This document shows positions 1 through 11,196 of a stretch of 64,000 bases of DNA, piece by piece. This DNA is from Fistularia commersonii (lineage: Eukaryota; Chordata; Actinopteri; Syngnathiformes; Fistulariidae). Every line of letters begins with the position of its first letter. Positions within the stretch are counted from its first letter, which is position 1. The notes under the pieces are model-generated. The model had not been told where the DNA came from, did not search any database, and saw only the letters and a program-made list of their open reading frames with translations. Where the stretch lies: contig JBBMNZ010000009.1 of the NCBI GenBank assembly GCA_037954325.1, positions 15,911,786 to 15,975,785 of the forward strand, given 5' to 3'. Both the position numbers and the translations under genes were made by a program.

Positions 1-590
1 ACTCAACAAAATGTAAATTAAAAATATTTACTTTTCAGTGCAACGACAAATAAACTATGAAATACAAGAATAAACTTTGAGCTTTTTTATACGTAACAAA
101 TTTAATCCCTGAAAAACATGAAATATAAATGAAAATATTTACAGATCTACAAAAAATGAATTATAAAATACAAAACAACTTTAGCTTTTTATACACTCAA
201 CAAAATTAAAGTCGAGCAACAACGCAGAAGCCCTGAAAAAAATGCAAAACAGCAAAATAGAATAATTAAAAATTAAAAATGAATTAAAAATAGGAACTCC
301 TCAGTGCTATAAATGAAATTTAAAATAAAATAAAATGAGTCAAATTAAATAAAATGTATTTATAAATAAAAATAAATATAAAATACAAGAGCTTTTCACT
401 ATTTAACCAATTCGGACTGAAACAACACAGAACTCCAGAAAAACACGCCAAAAATATCAATTAAAATGTGTAAAACAAATAAAAAAAGATCGGCGGTCTC
501 TACGGAAGATTGAGAACCCTTTCGAAAGGGTTCGATGTGATTTTCGGTGTAACTTTTTGATATTTTTGATGGGTTTTCCTTGTTGTTCAG
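1..590. other. AT-rich intron upstream of ogdh exon
   Basis: This is the 3' part of an ogdh intron. It ends in a pyrimidine-rich acceptor (TTGTTGTTCAG at 580-590) directly before a coding exon. The first 300 bases hold a degenerate repeat of about 190 bases: phrases such as ACTCAACAAAAT, AAAATATTTAC and CTTTTTATAC recur at about 1-100 and 115-225. No other coding signal was seen. Confidence 0.7.
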
Positions 591-1982
591 GGTCCCGAAC
601 ACTCGTCGGCGCGGCCCGAGAGGTTCCTGCAGATGTGCAACGACGACGCGGAGGTTTTTCCCGTGAGCCTCCGTTCGGAGCTGTTTTTACGGCTCATCAG
701 ATTGAAGTTTTCCGCCGTCGCCGGCCGCTCACGCCCAAACCTCCCTCCCCCGGGCAGAAACCGTCGGAGGAGTTCGCCGTCCGCCAGCTGTACGAGTGCA
801 ACTGGATCGTGGTGAACTGCTCCGACCCCGCCAACTTCTTCCACGTGATCCGTCGACAAATCCTGCTGCCGTTCAGGAAGCCGGTGAGCCGCGATATCCT
901 CGGGCGGGGATTTGAATAGAAAATCACGGAACCGACGTCACCGGACTTGTCGTTCTCTTCGAACCCCAGCTGATCGTATTCACGCCCAAGTCTCTCTTGC
1001 GCCACCCGGAGGCCAAATCCAGTTTCGACGACATGCTGCCAGGTGAGAGAGAACGGGAGGGGCCGGGGAGCGAACCCCGCTGACCTTTGACCCGGCGAAC
1101 CCTCGTCCCGCAGGGACGCATTTCAGACGTTTGATCCCGGACGAGGGTCCGGCCTCCTCCCGCCCGCAGGAGGCGAAGAGGGTCGTCTTCTGCACCGGCA
1201 AGATCTACTACGAGCTGATCCGCGAGCGCAAGAACCGAGGCCTGGACGAGGACGTGGCCGTGGTCAGGGTGGAGCAGGTGAAGGAGAAGCCACCTGCAGG
1301 TTTCACATGATACCAGCCGTCGTTCGGCCAAGATACGAGTTTCAAGCCAGCCGAAGTCCAACCGCAAAGCGTGCTAGTTACGTTTGGCAACACATGGTAG
1401 CGTTAAGTGTGTAGCCAGTAAGAGAAGGCCCATAGTGGTGGTAGAACCACTTCATTTCTTTACACTCTCTTTAATAACACATTTGTTAGTTAGAAAGCGC
1501 TTTTTTCCAATTTGAAAGATAAACCGGCGGCTGGAACGGATCGATAGCGTTTCATTATTTCGACACGCAGGCGAATGAACGATTCAACTCTTAAATCGTT
1601 GGACGCTTGTCGTGTCCCTCAGCTCTCGCCGTTCCCCTTCGACCTGGTGAAGGCGGAGGCCGACCGCTATCCCAACGCAGATCTGGTCTGGTGCCAGGAG
1701 GAGCACAAGAACCAGGGCTACTACGACTACGTCAAGCCCCGCATCCGCACCGCCGTCAACCGCAGCCGACGAGTCTGGTAGCCACCCGCCGCCGCCTTAG
1801 CTTTGCTAGCCGGCTACGCCACCACGTGTGTGTAAACATGAAGAGTGTGTTCTGTGGGCAGGTACGCCGGGAGGGATCCTGCGGCGGCTCCTGCGACCGG
1901 GAACAAACACACTCACCTGTCTGAGCTGCAGCGCCTCCTCGACACCGCCTTCCAGCTGGACGCCTTCTCCGGACCCGCTTAA
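591..1982 (+). CDS. ogdh: 2-oxoglutarate dehydrogenase E1, C-terminal exons (partial gene)
   Basis: Six exons, 591-662, 758-883, 970-1042, 1114-1277, 1623-1777 and 1862-1982, splice with GT/AG borders and matching phases into 236 residues ending in TAA. They match the C-terminal part of the E1 subunit of mitochondrial 2-oxoglutarate dehydrogenase, which decarboxylates 2-oxoglutarate in a thiamine-diphosphate-dependent TCA-cycle step. Recognisable blocks are HSSARPERFLQM, NFFHVIRRQILLPFRKP, FTPKSLLRHPEA, LSPFPFDLV and WCQEEHKNQGYYDYVKPR. This is the transketolase C-terminal-like domain; the thiamine site lies outside the window. The tail (THLSELQRLLDTAFQLDAF) looks more like OGDH than my recollection of OGDHL, and nearby zmiz2 and ppia agree with human OGDH on 7p13. 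OGDHL remains the alternative. DHTKD1 does not fit. The 5' part of the gene is off the window. Confidence 0.93.
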
Positions 1983-3020
1983 CCAGTACACACACACACA
2001 CACACACACACCGGACACGCCGACGTGTCCAATCAGAGCGCACAAACACAAGAGTGAGCGGCTCATGAGGAAAGACATGTTTTGAATGTACGAATCCTAA
2101 AATATCCAACCGGCGTGCCAGTCTTACCTCCGAACCTCCGTGATTGACACTCTCTACTTGTTTGTTTTAAATTCCTTTAAGTTCTCCATCCCTTCCCTGA
2201 GTTTGTTTGAGATGGAATGATTTTAATAGTAATATATTTTCTTATTGAACTACGATTCAGGTTGTTGTTGTTGTTGTTGTCGTTGTGATTGCTCTCCTGC
2301 CTCTCAAGTCTCCCGCCACCATCGCCCTCGATGCTAAGCTAGCTGGTGCGACTCCCTGGAACTGGACCAAAATCTGACACTTTTTCCCAAAACCGGAAAT
2401 GAAATTGGGGAAATCTATGAGGCGCCTGACGATGACTCACCGCTTTATTAAGTGTTCCTGTCCCGGACCTTGGATAATCCTCTGAACCCCATGTGAAGTG
2501 ATCTGGATTCCGATTGTTCAGAAACTCCGTTGTATTGAAATTACAACTTGAAAAAGAAAAAAGTACCATATCTTCATCGGTTTGGTTGAAATTTTGGAAA
2601 AAAAATGAAAAAAAAAAAAAAAAAATCCCGTATCCCTGACAAATAAGTCGTAGCCTCACAACTTTCACACAGCTTTTATTGAGTTTTAGAGCCCTACAAT
2701 TCATCATGTAAAAAAACAAAAATCAACAAAAAAAAGAACTTTCCACCTTTTCCTGCCTGTTCAGAAAACACATTCTGCACTTTTTTTTTACCAGCGCTTG
2801 AAGTCACTCAGGTGATCCGACTGTTGGAGACGCCACTCGTCGGACTTTTTATTCCCTCCGTTGTTTTTGAGCGATTCCCCGAGTGTGTTTTCCCCCGGAC
2901 GTCCCCGATTACTTGAACACGAATCATGCAAAGAGATTCTCCGGCTCCTTCCATTTGAAGGATGTTATTTATTTTCATACCGTTTTCTATGTTCTCTTGT
3001 TTACAACAAATAAAGATTAC
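1983..3020 (+). other. ogdh 3' untranslated region
   Basis: Downstream of the ogdh stop there is no further in-phase coding. It contains a short (CA)n run (about 1989-2012), a (GTT)n run (about 2262-2280), an A-run near 2605-2625 and a poly(A) signal AATAAA at 3009-3014. The 3' end is inferred from that signal. Confidence 0.5.
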
Positions 3021-3044
3021 AGCTGCTTGCATTGGCTATTGGTC

Positions 3045-3049
<5 letters not shown>

Positions 3050-3094
<45 letters not shown>
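3050..3094. repeat. (CA)n microsatellite
   Basis: About 22 near-perfect CA units lie between the convergent ogdh and parg genes. The flanking stretch 3100-3602 is AT-rich with no gene recognised; it probably holds the parg 3'UTR on the minus strand. Confidence 0.9.
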
Positions 3095-3100
<6 letters not shown>

Positions 3101-3602
3101 CTGCCCAGGTCGATGTTAAAATATCCATTTCCAGCCGTGCCATCATTTACACACGAAAATAAAAAGGAATGAAATCGATTGATTTTGGAAAAAATGGTGA
3201 AAACCCGAGGCTCCGAGACATATCACGTCTATTTAAGATAAATTTAACCACATTGGATTAAATAAAATCTAAATTTCAACCTATAATCAGGCCTAAACAA
3301 CAGATGATAAGACATCTTAACATTCTCCTCATGTTATTTATTTTTCTAGTGATGCTGCATTTTTAATAATCATTATAATTTTAATAAATTTGTTCACACG
3401 TCTTGTTATTCTATGTAAAGCTGTGCTAATATCAGGTAAGCAAAACTTGGCTCGCTTCATTTTCACACCTTCATTTGTTAATTAGACTTCGCTTTTATGT
3501 GCAAAACAAGCTACCGAAGTGAATCTACTTTCAGGTCTTAAGTGTGACTTGGTCATCATTCCTGTAACGTGGACATCCGTCATCTCCCCTCTGTGTCTTT
3601 TG

Positions 3603-6600
3603 TCACAGCAAACTCTGTCGGTGTCTGATTTCTCTTCTGATGTACGCGAACAGATCCGGGTTGGAGGTACCGGAGGAGCGAGGGTGGCTGTAGAAGTCCT
3701 CCAGGAGCACATAGAGAGCGCCTGAGTGGTCACAAAAAGGCGTTATCAGCTCACGATGAACCAACCGCCGTCCCTCCGGTCACGTCTCCGGCACTCACCG
3801 ACTGTCATTCTTCCTGTCGCCAGCAGATGGTGGATCTGCTGCAAGTCCTTCTCCAGGTCTTCATCCATGAAGGTGAAGAACGCCATCCCCTTCCCGGCCT
3901 CCGCCGCCGCCATCAGCTGGATCACGGCTGAGCGAGAACGGAGAGATGCTAGCGCCGTCGCATTTCCAGGGTAGTGATTCAGGAGTGCCGACTTGTAAAG
4001 ACGTACCTTTGAGCTGAGGGTCCCCGCCAAAGGCTCCGCAGCCCCATTTGCCCGTGGCGATGTCCGGCTCGTCCGGCCCCCTGGCCTTGAATCCGCAATA
4101 CGCCTTCGAGGAGAACAACAACGTCGAAGTGAGGCAAATCTATCCACGGGCAAAATCATGAGCATACAAGTTCTGGTCTCTGACCCCACCGGTCGCTTTA
4201 CCGACAGCCAATCACTGTCAAGTATTGCGTGAGTGCCGGAAGTCGTGCTGAGACAAGGACGGCACGCTCCGAGGCCTCGAATCCGCAATACGCCTTCGAG
4301 GAGAACAACAACGTCGAAGTGAGGCAAATCTATCCACTGGCAAAATCATAAGCATACAAGTTCTGGTCTCTGACCCCACCGGTCGCTTTACCGACAGCCA
4401 ATCACTGTCAAGTATCGCGTGAGTGCCGGAAGTCGTGCTGGGACACGGACGGCACGCCCCGAGGCCAATAAGCTAGCACGGTCCTTCCACGCGCACGGGT
4501 GGTGGTGACCTTGTGTGGACTTGTATGCCCGCAACAGCGTCGCGATTGGCCCGTTCCCTTGGCTCGAGCCAAGTGAGACCGTGAGCGAAAGCGAGATCTG
4601 CGATCTACTCGACCGATTGTAACGTCCAACTCCAGTTTCTTTGGCCGACACGCCACGCATGTGCAGCGCAGACCCGACCTTGTTCAGCTCCCGTGTGATC
4701 AGTCCCATTTTGTACTGGTCCGCCTGGTGTCTGTATTTCAGGGCGTCGATGGCCACGATCTTCCTCTGCAGTCGAGCCCAACGGTCTCTGGAAGACACGC
4801 GCACCAAAACAAAGTCAAGAAAGCCACGCGTGTGCGTGCTGTTGTGGATGACAAGCGTGACGTCCGGCGCAAACCTTTTCAGGTTGTCCCTGTTGGGCCC
4901 TCCCCACTGGAAACTGTCCCCGAAGCCAAAGTAGCAGCTGAACTGCTGCGAACCTGGAAGGAGAGAGACCGGTGTTCCTCTCGGCTTCTCACATCTTTAA
5001 GCTAGCATGTGAACAGCTAATTGTTTGTTTTTTAACCCGCATGGGTGCTAGTAGCTTCTTGAGCGGCACCGAGGTTAGCGCTGTGAGGCCGATCTGTGTA
5101 GGGCTTACATGTTCTGGGCGCGACTAGCTTCTCCCCGCGTCCGAGTGTGTTAGGTAGCTAATGTCGGAAAGCGAGGCACCTGTGACGAGCAGACACTCGT
5201 TGTCGGCGAGTTTCTCGGTGAAAAGCCGCGACACGATCAGCTCCGGGTGCATGAGGAACAGGATCTCCTCCTGGACCAGGCCGGATCCCAGAATGCCGCC
5301 GCCGATGGAACTGCAGGCGAAGTCCACCTGCGGGAACGTGCCGATCGTCAACGGAGGTCCCGTCGCGCCCGGCGTCGCGGCGGACGCTTTGGACTCACCT
5401 GGAGCATCCCGGTACCGTTGGTCTCGATGGTGCCGGACGACGACACAAACAGTTTGGGCATCATCTTGCCGCTCCTGCAACACCAACAATAAATCTGCTT
5501 CATGACGTGGATGGAAACGACGTCGAGTTATTATTGATTCATTAAAAAATCCAACTGCGACGGTTCGGAGGTGGACAGAGAAGGGATGGAGAAGATAGAA
5601 GAGGGTTGAGAAGAGAAGAGGATGTATGCTCGCATTTTAGTGAAAACAGAACTCGATAACGGGAAGTAGCTTGACCCGTGTAGGGCTACGTCTTTTAAGC
5701 TAGCAGCTGCTTTTCGCTTGGAATCTGGTTCACCGAAGTGAGGAGGCTTCGCTCGCTGTACTTGTTCCCTTTTATCATCACCTCTTCCAGTGGGGGAACT
5801 CTGCTTCCTGAAGGCAGCACCTCTCAAACGTCACCATTCCTACTGGCCTGGTGTCTGCGGAGACATCGGCAACCGTCAGAAACGTAACCGCGGCAACGGG
5901 CTAAAGGGCGGCGCGGCAGCGACTCACCCGCGTTTGTCACCTCGAAGAAATAATGCATGATGGCTCGCAGCTTCTCATTCTTGCGATGGGAGGAGCCGCC
6001 GAACAAACTGCGACACATCCGGAAGCGTGAATGCTAACATTTACGCTACATTAGCAAAAGCTAGGGAGACACGGGCGGCTAATCGCTTGTTGATTATTAG
6101 CGCCCGCTCCTGGTCTGACCTGCTGAAGTTGATGGAGGGGTATCCGTCATACTCGGCGTTGGCGCCGGAGGTGTTGCGATGCGGGAAGGTGCAGAAGAAG
6201 GCGTTAGCTAGCAGGCAGGAGATCTGGACCTGCGACAGCGTGATGGCGGCGTTGCGCCCCCTCTGGAGCAGGGGGATAGCCTACGCGGGAAAACGTGCGC
6301 TGTCAGTTTTCGCCCGTTAGCGCCCACGCCGCGTGCACACACCTTCTTCACGTGGTCCGGCAGCTCCAGGGCCAACGCCGCCATCTTGGGGAAGAGTGTG
6401 TTGATGTAGTTTTCTGTTGTGGAGATGCACTGTGGGTGGGAGCCGCGGGATGTTTTAGCGCCAAGCGGAGGGCGACATTTGAGTGGAAGGGGAGGAGGCG
6501 CTGACCTTGACGAAGGTGTGAAGGGCGTCGAAGGACCACCGTTCTTTGTACACGGGGTTGTACTTGATGATGGCCTCCTGGTTGGAGAAACGGCGCAGGG

Positions 6601-7938
6601 ATCGAACGGTTAGCACACGCTAACGGGCGACACCTTTAACATTGTTTGGCTAGAACCGCCGACGGGGAAAAATGTACCCGCGGTGATTCTCGAGATGTTT
6701 ACAGATGAATCCAGTATGTTCTGGATATCCTATCCCAGAAAATGCTTATTTATTAATTAGCATGCATAGAAATGTTTGGTTTTACTGATAGCTTAGCAAC
6801 CAGAAGCTAGCTAGGAGCCGAATTTGTTTGCTCCTTCAGCATGTGAATCGCGCTCTTTGTCATTCGTTGGAACGTGGCGAGCTAACCGCTGTTTTTTTGT
6901 CCGTAGGCTACCATCTACCGAGGAGCTGACATTTTTAAATGTCGTACGATAACAAATCAAGATTCGGCCAAAAAACAAAACAGCAAAGAAAATTTGAACT
7001 TCTGGCGGTCGACCGTCACCTCCACGTCTTTGACGTCCACCGACTTCTTCTTGGCGAGGCCCTTGAGGGACTTGGAAATGGCATCCCACTTCAGCGTCTG
7101 CCTCTGCATCTGCGGCAACAACAAGACAAAGGAGACGTTTTATCGGACGGTGCGGTCTTCAATGAACTTCAAGGAAGATGGAGAACCTGGGGAGGACCAA
7201 AGTAAGGAGAGCATGGAGGGAACCAAGAACTTGGGGGTGGGACTCACATGGACGGCGTTCCTGGTCGTGATGATGTTCTGCTTGGCGTGGGGCATCTTCA
7301 CCACGTTGCTCTGCCAGATGACTCTGTCCCCCTGGGGTTGGATTTCATTTCGGGTGTTGAAGCTTTGCACCTGCGGAGAGGAAAAAAAGGGTCGAGCTTG
7401 TGTGGAACCGGGCGTGTCGCCGAGAAACCGAAGGGCCGACGGCCGACCGTCTCACGTCGACGAGGACGGTGTGGTTTTTGCTGAAGCTCAGGGGTCCAAG
7501 ATGGCTCTTCAACTGCGACAGGCGCTTCAGTTCATCCAGCGTGCAATAGGAAGACTCCAACATTTCCCTTGACCCCGACTCCTTCCCGCAACATCCTTGC
7601 GCCCCACATTCTCTGCAGGCTCCCGTCGTGGGTCTGCTCCGATGTGGGGAACGGTCTCCTTGTGACAAACCGCCAGTGATAAATTCCTCTCCATCCAATT
7701 GGGAACTCTTGCTCCCTTGTTGACAACCATCTCCAGGAGGCGACATGCCACTTTTGGGCAACCAACTCCTGCCTTCATCTGGTTGGGTCAACTTGTTCCC
7801 TTGTTGCCCCCCGTCTCTAGTGGGTGATCTGCCTCCTCGGGCCAACCCGCCCCCGCTGGCTCCCTCTTCGTCCGACTGAAGCAACATGTCCGGGCAAAGG
7901 ACCAGGCGCATCTGCGTGCTGTCGTTGTGCTTGGACAT
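3603..7938 (-). CDS. parg: poly(ADP-ribose) glycohydrolase
   Basis: Fifteen minus-strand exons join with GT/AG borders and consistent phases: 7938-7456, 7370-7248, 7109-7020, 6577-6506, 6429-6343, 6280-6120, 6007-5928, 5839-5782, 5474-5399, 5327-5180, 4953-4875, 4787-4679, 4103-4007, 3927-3799 and 3721-3603. The sum is 1911 nt, 636 residues plus TGA. PARG hydrolyses ribose-ribose bonds of poly(ADP-ribose) in nucleus and cytosol. The catalytic macrodomain signature GGG-x7-QEE lies at about residues 419-431 (GGGILGSGLVQEE), followed by HPELIVSRLFTEKL and NECLLVTG. WGCGAFGGDPQLK and FFTFMD lie further on. The all-helical accessory domain (YPSINFS, SLLANAFFCTF-like) precedes the macrodomain. Residues 1-160 are low-complexity (Ser/Gly/Gln/Asp-rich), shorter than the human regulatory N-terminus. 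The start is the first ATG in phase in the exon at 7977-7456; the open frame continues 13 codons upstream to the acceptor, so an upstream coding exon is possible. Fish have more than one parg copy; which one this is cannot be told. Confidence 0.93.
4083..4462. repeat. 190-bp tandem duplication inside parg
   Basis: Units 4083-4272 and 4273-4462 are nearly identical with a period of exactly 190 bases. Unit 1 begins inside the parg exon 4007-4103, so the duplicate carries the splice acceptor and the first 21 exon bases (codons AYCGFKA) a second time within the intron. Confidence 0.93.
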
Positions 7939-8355
7939 CTCCAACAACGGCTGGCCAGAGGCTTTTATTTTGAAAGGCTGCAACAGGAGAGGCAAATGTG
8001 AGTGGAAACCGTATCATATTTAAAGAAAAAAATGAAGCAAATGTAAAACTTCTTAAAAGGCACTTCTTACAAGCATACAAGTACAGTATCATTGAGGTAT
8101 CCAATTTAGTGTCACCATAATCAACGACCTGTCGACCCGCCAATCAAACAACGGATCCGCCCCAAATGAAACACTTGTAAACTTCCACCTTCGTGTTTTA
8201 TTTTAACTCTTAAAACTTATTTTAAAAACGTATTTACCTCTATTTCCTGTTGAAAAGACCAGTCACCTTCACCCCCCCCCCTTCTCCATTCCTTGTCTTT
8301 TTGTTTTTTTTTAAACTTCCCAAATCCCCCAGAAAGAGTCGGGACTCAGACTGAC

Positions 8356-8540
8356 CTTTCAGCGGGTGGAACACCAACTCCCGGGTTCTGGAAGGTTCGG
8401 ATCCGTCCGGTAAGAGACGCGGAACGAACCGTCTGCGACGCTTCCCGCGAAAACGAAAGTAAAAGTTCGGCGGAGAAACGACTTGATCTGGCGGTGCGTT
8501 CAAGGTCGCGTCGGAAAAAACAGTTTCGAGGTTGAAAACG
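8356..8540 (-). other. parg: Candidate 5' exon of parg
   Basis: On the minus strand a donor-like AAAG|GTCAGT ends at 8356, preceded by an open frame from an ATG at 8503 (starting MNAPPDQVVSP, with basic RGKRRRR). Joined to the acceptor at 7977 this frame ends in phase 1, whereas the next exon is read in phase 0, so the two cannot form one reading frame by this junction. It is therefore more likely 5'UTR, or a coding exon using a donor I did not find. Confidence 0.35.
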
Positions 8541-10204
8541 TCAAATCACCGGCGACATTTTGAGTTTCACAAGAAACCGATTGTGTTTCTCTTTAAAAGG
8601 ATTCTCTGCGCTTTATCTTTTTATAGGGAAATTGAAAAAAAGAGTTAGTAGTTTTAATTAAACAACGGGGATTTTTATCGATTGGTACGTAAACGCCACA
8701 CGTGATAAGAGAAACATTGGAATACTTTATAGTAGAATAAAAATAATCAAAAATAAATAGAACAAAATCTAATTAAAAAAAACAGTAAAGATTGAAATAA
8801 ATAAATAAAAATAAAGGTATGTAAAAATGCACGTAATGTATATACATGTATATGATTACATGGAATAAATAAAACAATAATATTTCACAGAATCTAATGG
8901 AAGTATTGCATCTTGTGACACATTCCCCAATTTGATATATATATCTTTATCAAATTTTAAATCAAATGTTTCCGCTTGTAATCATTTCATTTGAACCAAA
9001 CAACATTATGTTCACAAAAGTTTCTATTTGATTTAACATCAAGGCTATTTCTGCACATTATAACATCTTGGTAGCCAGCGAGAACTAATGGTGTTCATCC
9101 AACTTTTTGACTTGCGGCCGAAATGAGTTCTTTAATTTGCCGAAGGATATTTGCGATCGCTGGTATAAATGCCGATAAATAATAGAATAGAATAGAAGTG
9201 CGTGTAAAATCCAATGAGGAAAAGAATTTGGGCATTTTTTCCAGGATGTTTTCAGGATGGATCCGACGATGCCTTGGTGTTTGTAGGTCGAACGAAACAC
9301 CGGCGCCGTCCTCCGGAGGACTACAAACATAGCCAATCCCTGATTTGCGTGAAACTTACTCCGGTACTCGACTCTTTAAGAACTTTAAAAACGAAAAATT
9401 AGCCGTCATTTTCTGAGCCGTGGCCGCTGGATCTTCTGTTGAACGCTCGTTAGCATCGTTAGCATGCTTCGTGGCAAAGCGACCGCCGATATCTTATTCT
9501 TTGAAAAGCGCGGTATCGGGCTTCAGTGAAAAAATATTTCGTTTTTTAGGTAAATACTTGACACCCGCGTTGATGTCAGGTCATTCCTGCATTTATCTAA
9601 CAATAGACTGTCATTTTTATGTCTCAGCTGAGCTAATTAACTGTTTAAATTGCATATTTTGGTTGATTCTGAGCAACAACGTTGTTGCAGTTGCTGTGTC
9701 GTGATGACTGAGGACTATTTGAGCAAACCTTCCTTTCACCTACAGATGTTAATTAAAAACTAAGCTGTTCAGAGAAAAAAATACACAATACTAGGGTGTA
9801 ATCATTTGGTACTGTGACCGGATGTGTCAAGTAGGCTGGAAACTGAAATTCATTTATGGAAATTTATATGTGTAGTAAATTTGTATTTAAAAAAAATACA
9901 ATGGAAGCACGATGTGTTTAAAATGCCAAAAAAAAAAAAAAAATCCTCAAGTGTCATTCGGTAACAAAAGGATCAAAATTGAAAGGTAAAAGACAACCTA
10001 TAAATCTATTTTTCCATCCTTTTTGCAGCCTTTCCAGAGGAGACAAAGGTCACTAGAGTTCAGCCTCCTCGCTGTCATGACAACGTCTGGCCACTAGGGG
10101 GCAGCAGTGGACCGAAGATGGGGGCAGTGGTGCAGGCAAGGAAATGACATTTTAATTATATTTATATTCATTTAAGGGTAAATAATCCTTCAATTACACA
10201 TTCA
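8541..10204. other. Intergenic, no gene recognised
   Basis: AT-rich spacer between the heads of parg (-) and zmiz2 (+). About 8740-8860 resembles 33290-33410 (shared words such as AATAAAAATAAAGGTATG and ACATGTATATGATTA), so it is a dispersed repeat fragment. A CTCF-like site lies at 10091. Nothing protein-coding was seen on either strand. Confidence 0.6.
10091..10106 (+). promoter_or_regulatory. CTCF-like binding motif
   Basis: CCACTAGGGGGCAGCA matches the vertebrate CTCF core very closely. It lies in the parg/zmiz2 intergenic spacer, upstream of the zmiz2 promoter. Occupancy is inferred, not shown. Confidence 0.6.
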
Positions 10205-10275
10205 ATCTCTATCCTGCTTATCCTGCAGGAAGTGTCATTGGGTGAGAGGCCGGGTTAGGCCAGGACAGGTCACAA
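10205..10275 (-). repeat. Fragment of a dispersed fish retroelement
   Basis: The stretch reading CTATCCTGCTTATCCTGCAG, then GTCATTGGGTGAGAGGC and CCAGGACAGGTC, resembles the antisense of a very common fish interspersed repeat that I know by sequence but not by name. Related, also decayed, pieces lie at 11845-11910 and 16050-16380. Confidence 0.5.
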
Positions 10276-11196
10276 GCTCTCATATCGCTATTTTATAAAT
10301 GAAAACAACCATTCATCCTCTCATATAGTTGTTTTGTAATGACAAAAACAACATTTCTCCCTCTCATATAGTCGTTTTATTGACAAAAACAACCATTCAC
10401 CCTCTCATAAAACTGTTGTATTCGCCAAAAAACAACCATTCACCCTCTCATATAGTTGTTTTATAGTGACAAAAACAACATTTCACCCTCTCATATAGTG
10501 GTTTTATAAACAAAAACAACCATTCACCCTCTCATATAGTCATTTTCTAGACAAAAACAACCATTCACCCTCTCGTATAGTTGTTTTATGGGAAAAAACA
10601 ACCATTCACCCTCTTATATAGTTGTTTTACAGACAAAAACAATTCACCCTCTCAAAAAAATGTTTTAATCGCCAAAAACAACCATTCACCCTCTCATATA
10701 GTTGTTTTAAAGTGACGAAAACAACATTTCACCCTCTCATATAGTCGTTTTATAGACAAAAACAACCATTCACCCTCTCATTAAACTGTTTCATGCGCCA
10801 AAAACAACCATTCACCCTCTCATATAGTCATTTTCTAGACAAAAACAACCATTCACCCTCTCGTATAGTTGTTTTAAAGTGACAAAAACAACATTTCACC
10901 CTCTCATATAGTCGTTTTATAGACAAATACAACCATTCACCCTCTCGTATAGTTGTTTACAGACAAAAACAACCATTCACCCTCTCATACAACTGTTTTA
11001 ATCGCCCAAAACAAACATTCACCCACTCATATGGTCGTTTTATAGACAAAAACAATTCACCCTCTCATAAAAGTGTGTTAATCGCCAAAAACAGCCATTC
11101 ACCCTCTCATATAGTTGTTTTATAGTGACAGAAACAACCATTCACCCTCTCATATAGTCATTTTATAGACCAAAACAACCATTCACCCTGTCATTC
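10276..11196. repeat. Minisatellite, about 22 units of about 42 bp
   Basis: Tandem units share CATTCACCCTCTCATATAG, then a variable T-rich core, then GACAAAAACAAC. I counted 22 units. Core variants recur in order: a TGTTTTATAGTGAC type (with ACATTTCACC instead of ACCATTCACC), a CGTTTTATAGAC type and a CTGTTTTAATCGCC type. Spacers are neither constant in length nor unique, so this is not a CRISPR array. Confidence 0.95.

Noticed and set aside
7345..7995. 216-codon minus-strand frame as a separate gene
   Set aside because: It contains the 7977-7456 exon of parg, which has a donor at 7456 (GTCGAC|GTGAGA) and continues in phase at 7370. The rest is intron read-through.
10276..11196. CRISPR-like regular repeats
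   Set aside because: The host is a vertebrate. Spacers are themselves variants of a repeat and differ in length; there are no cas genes. It is a minisatellite.
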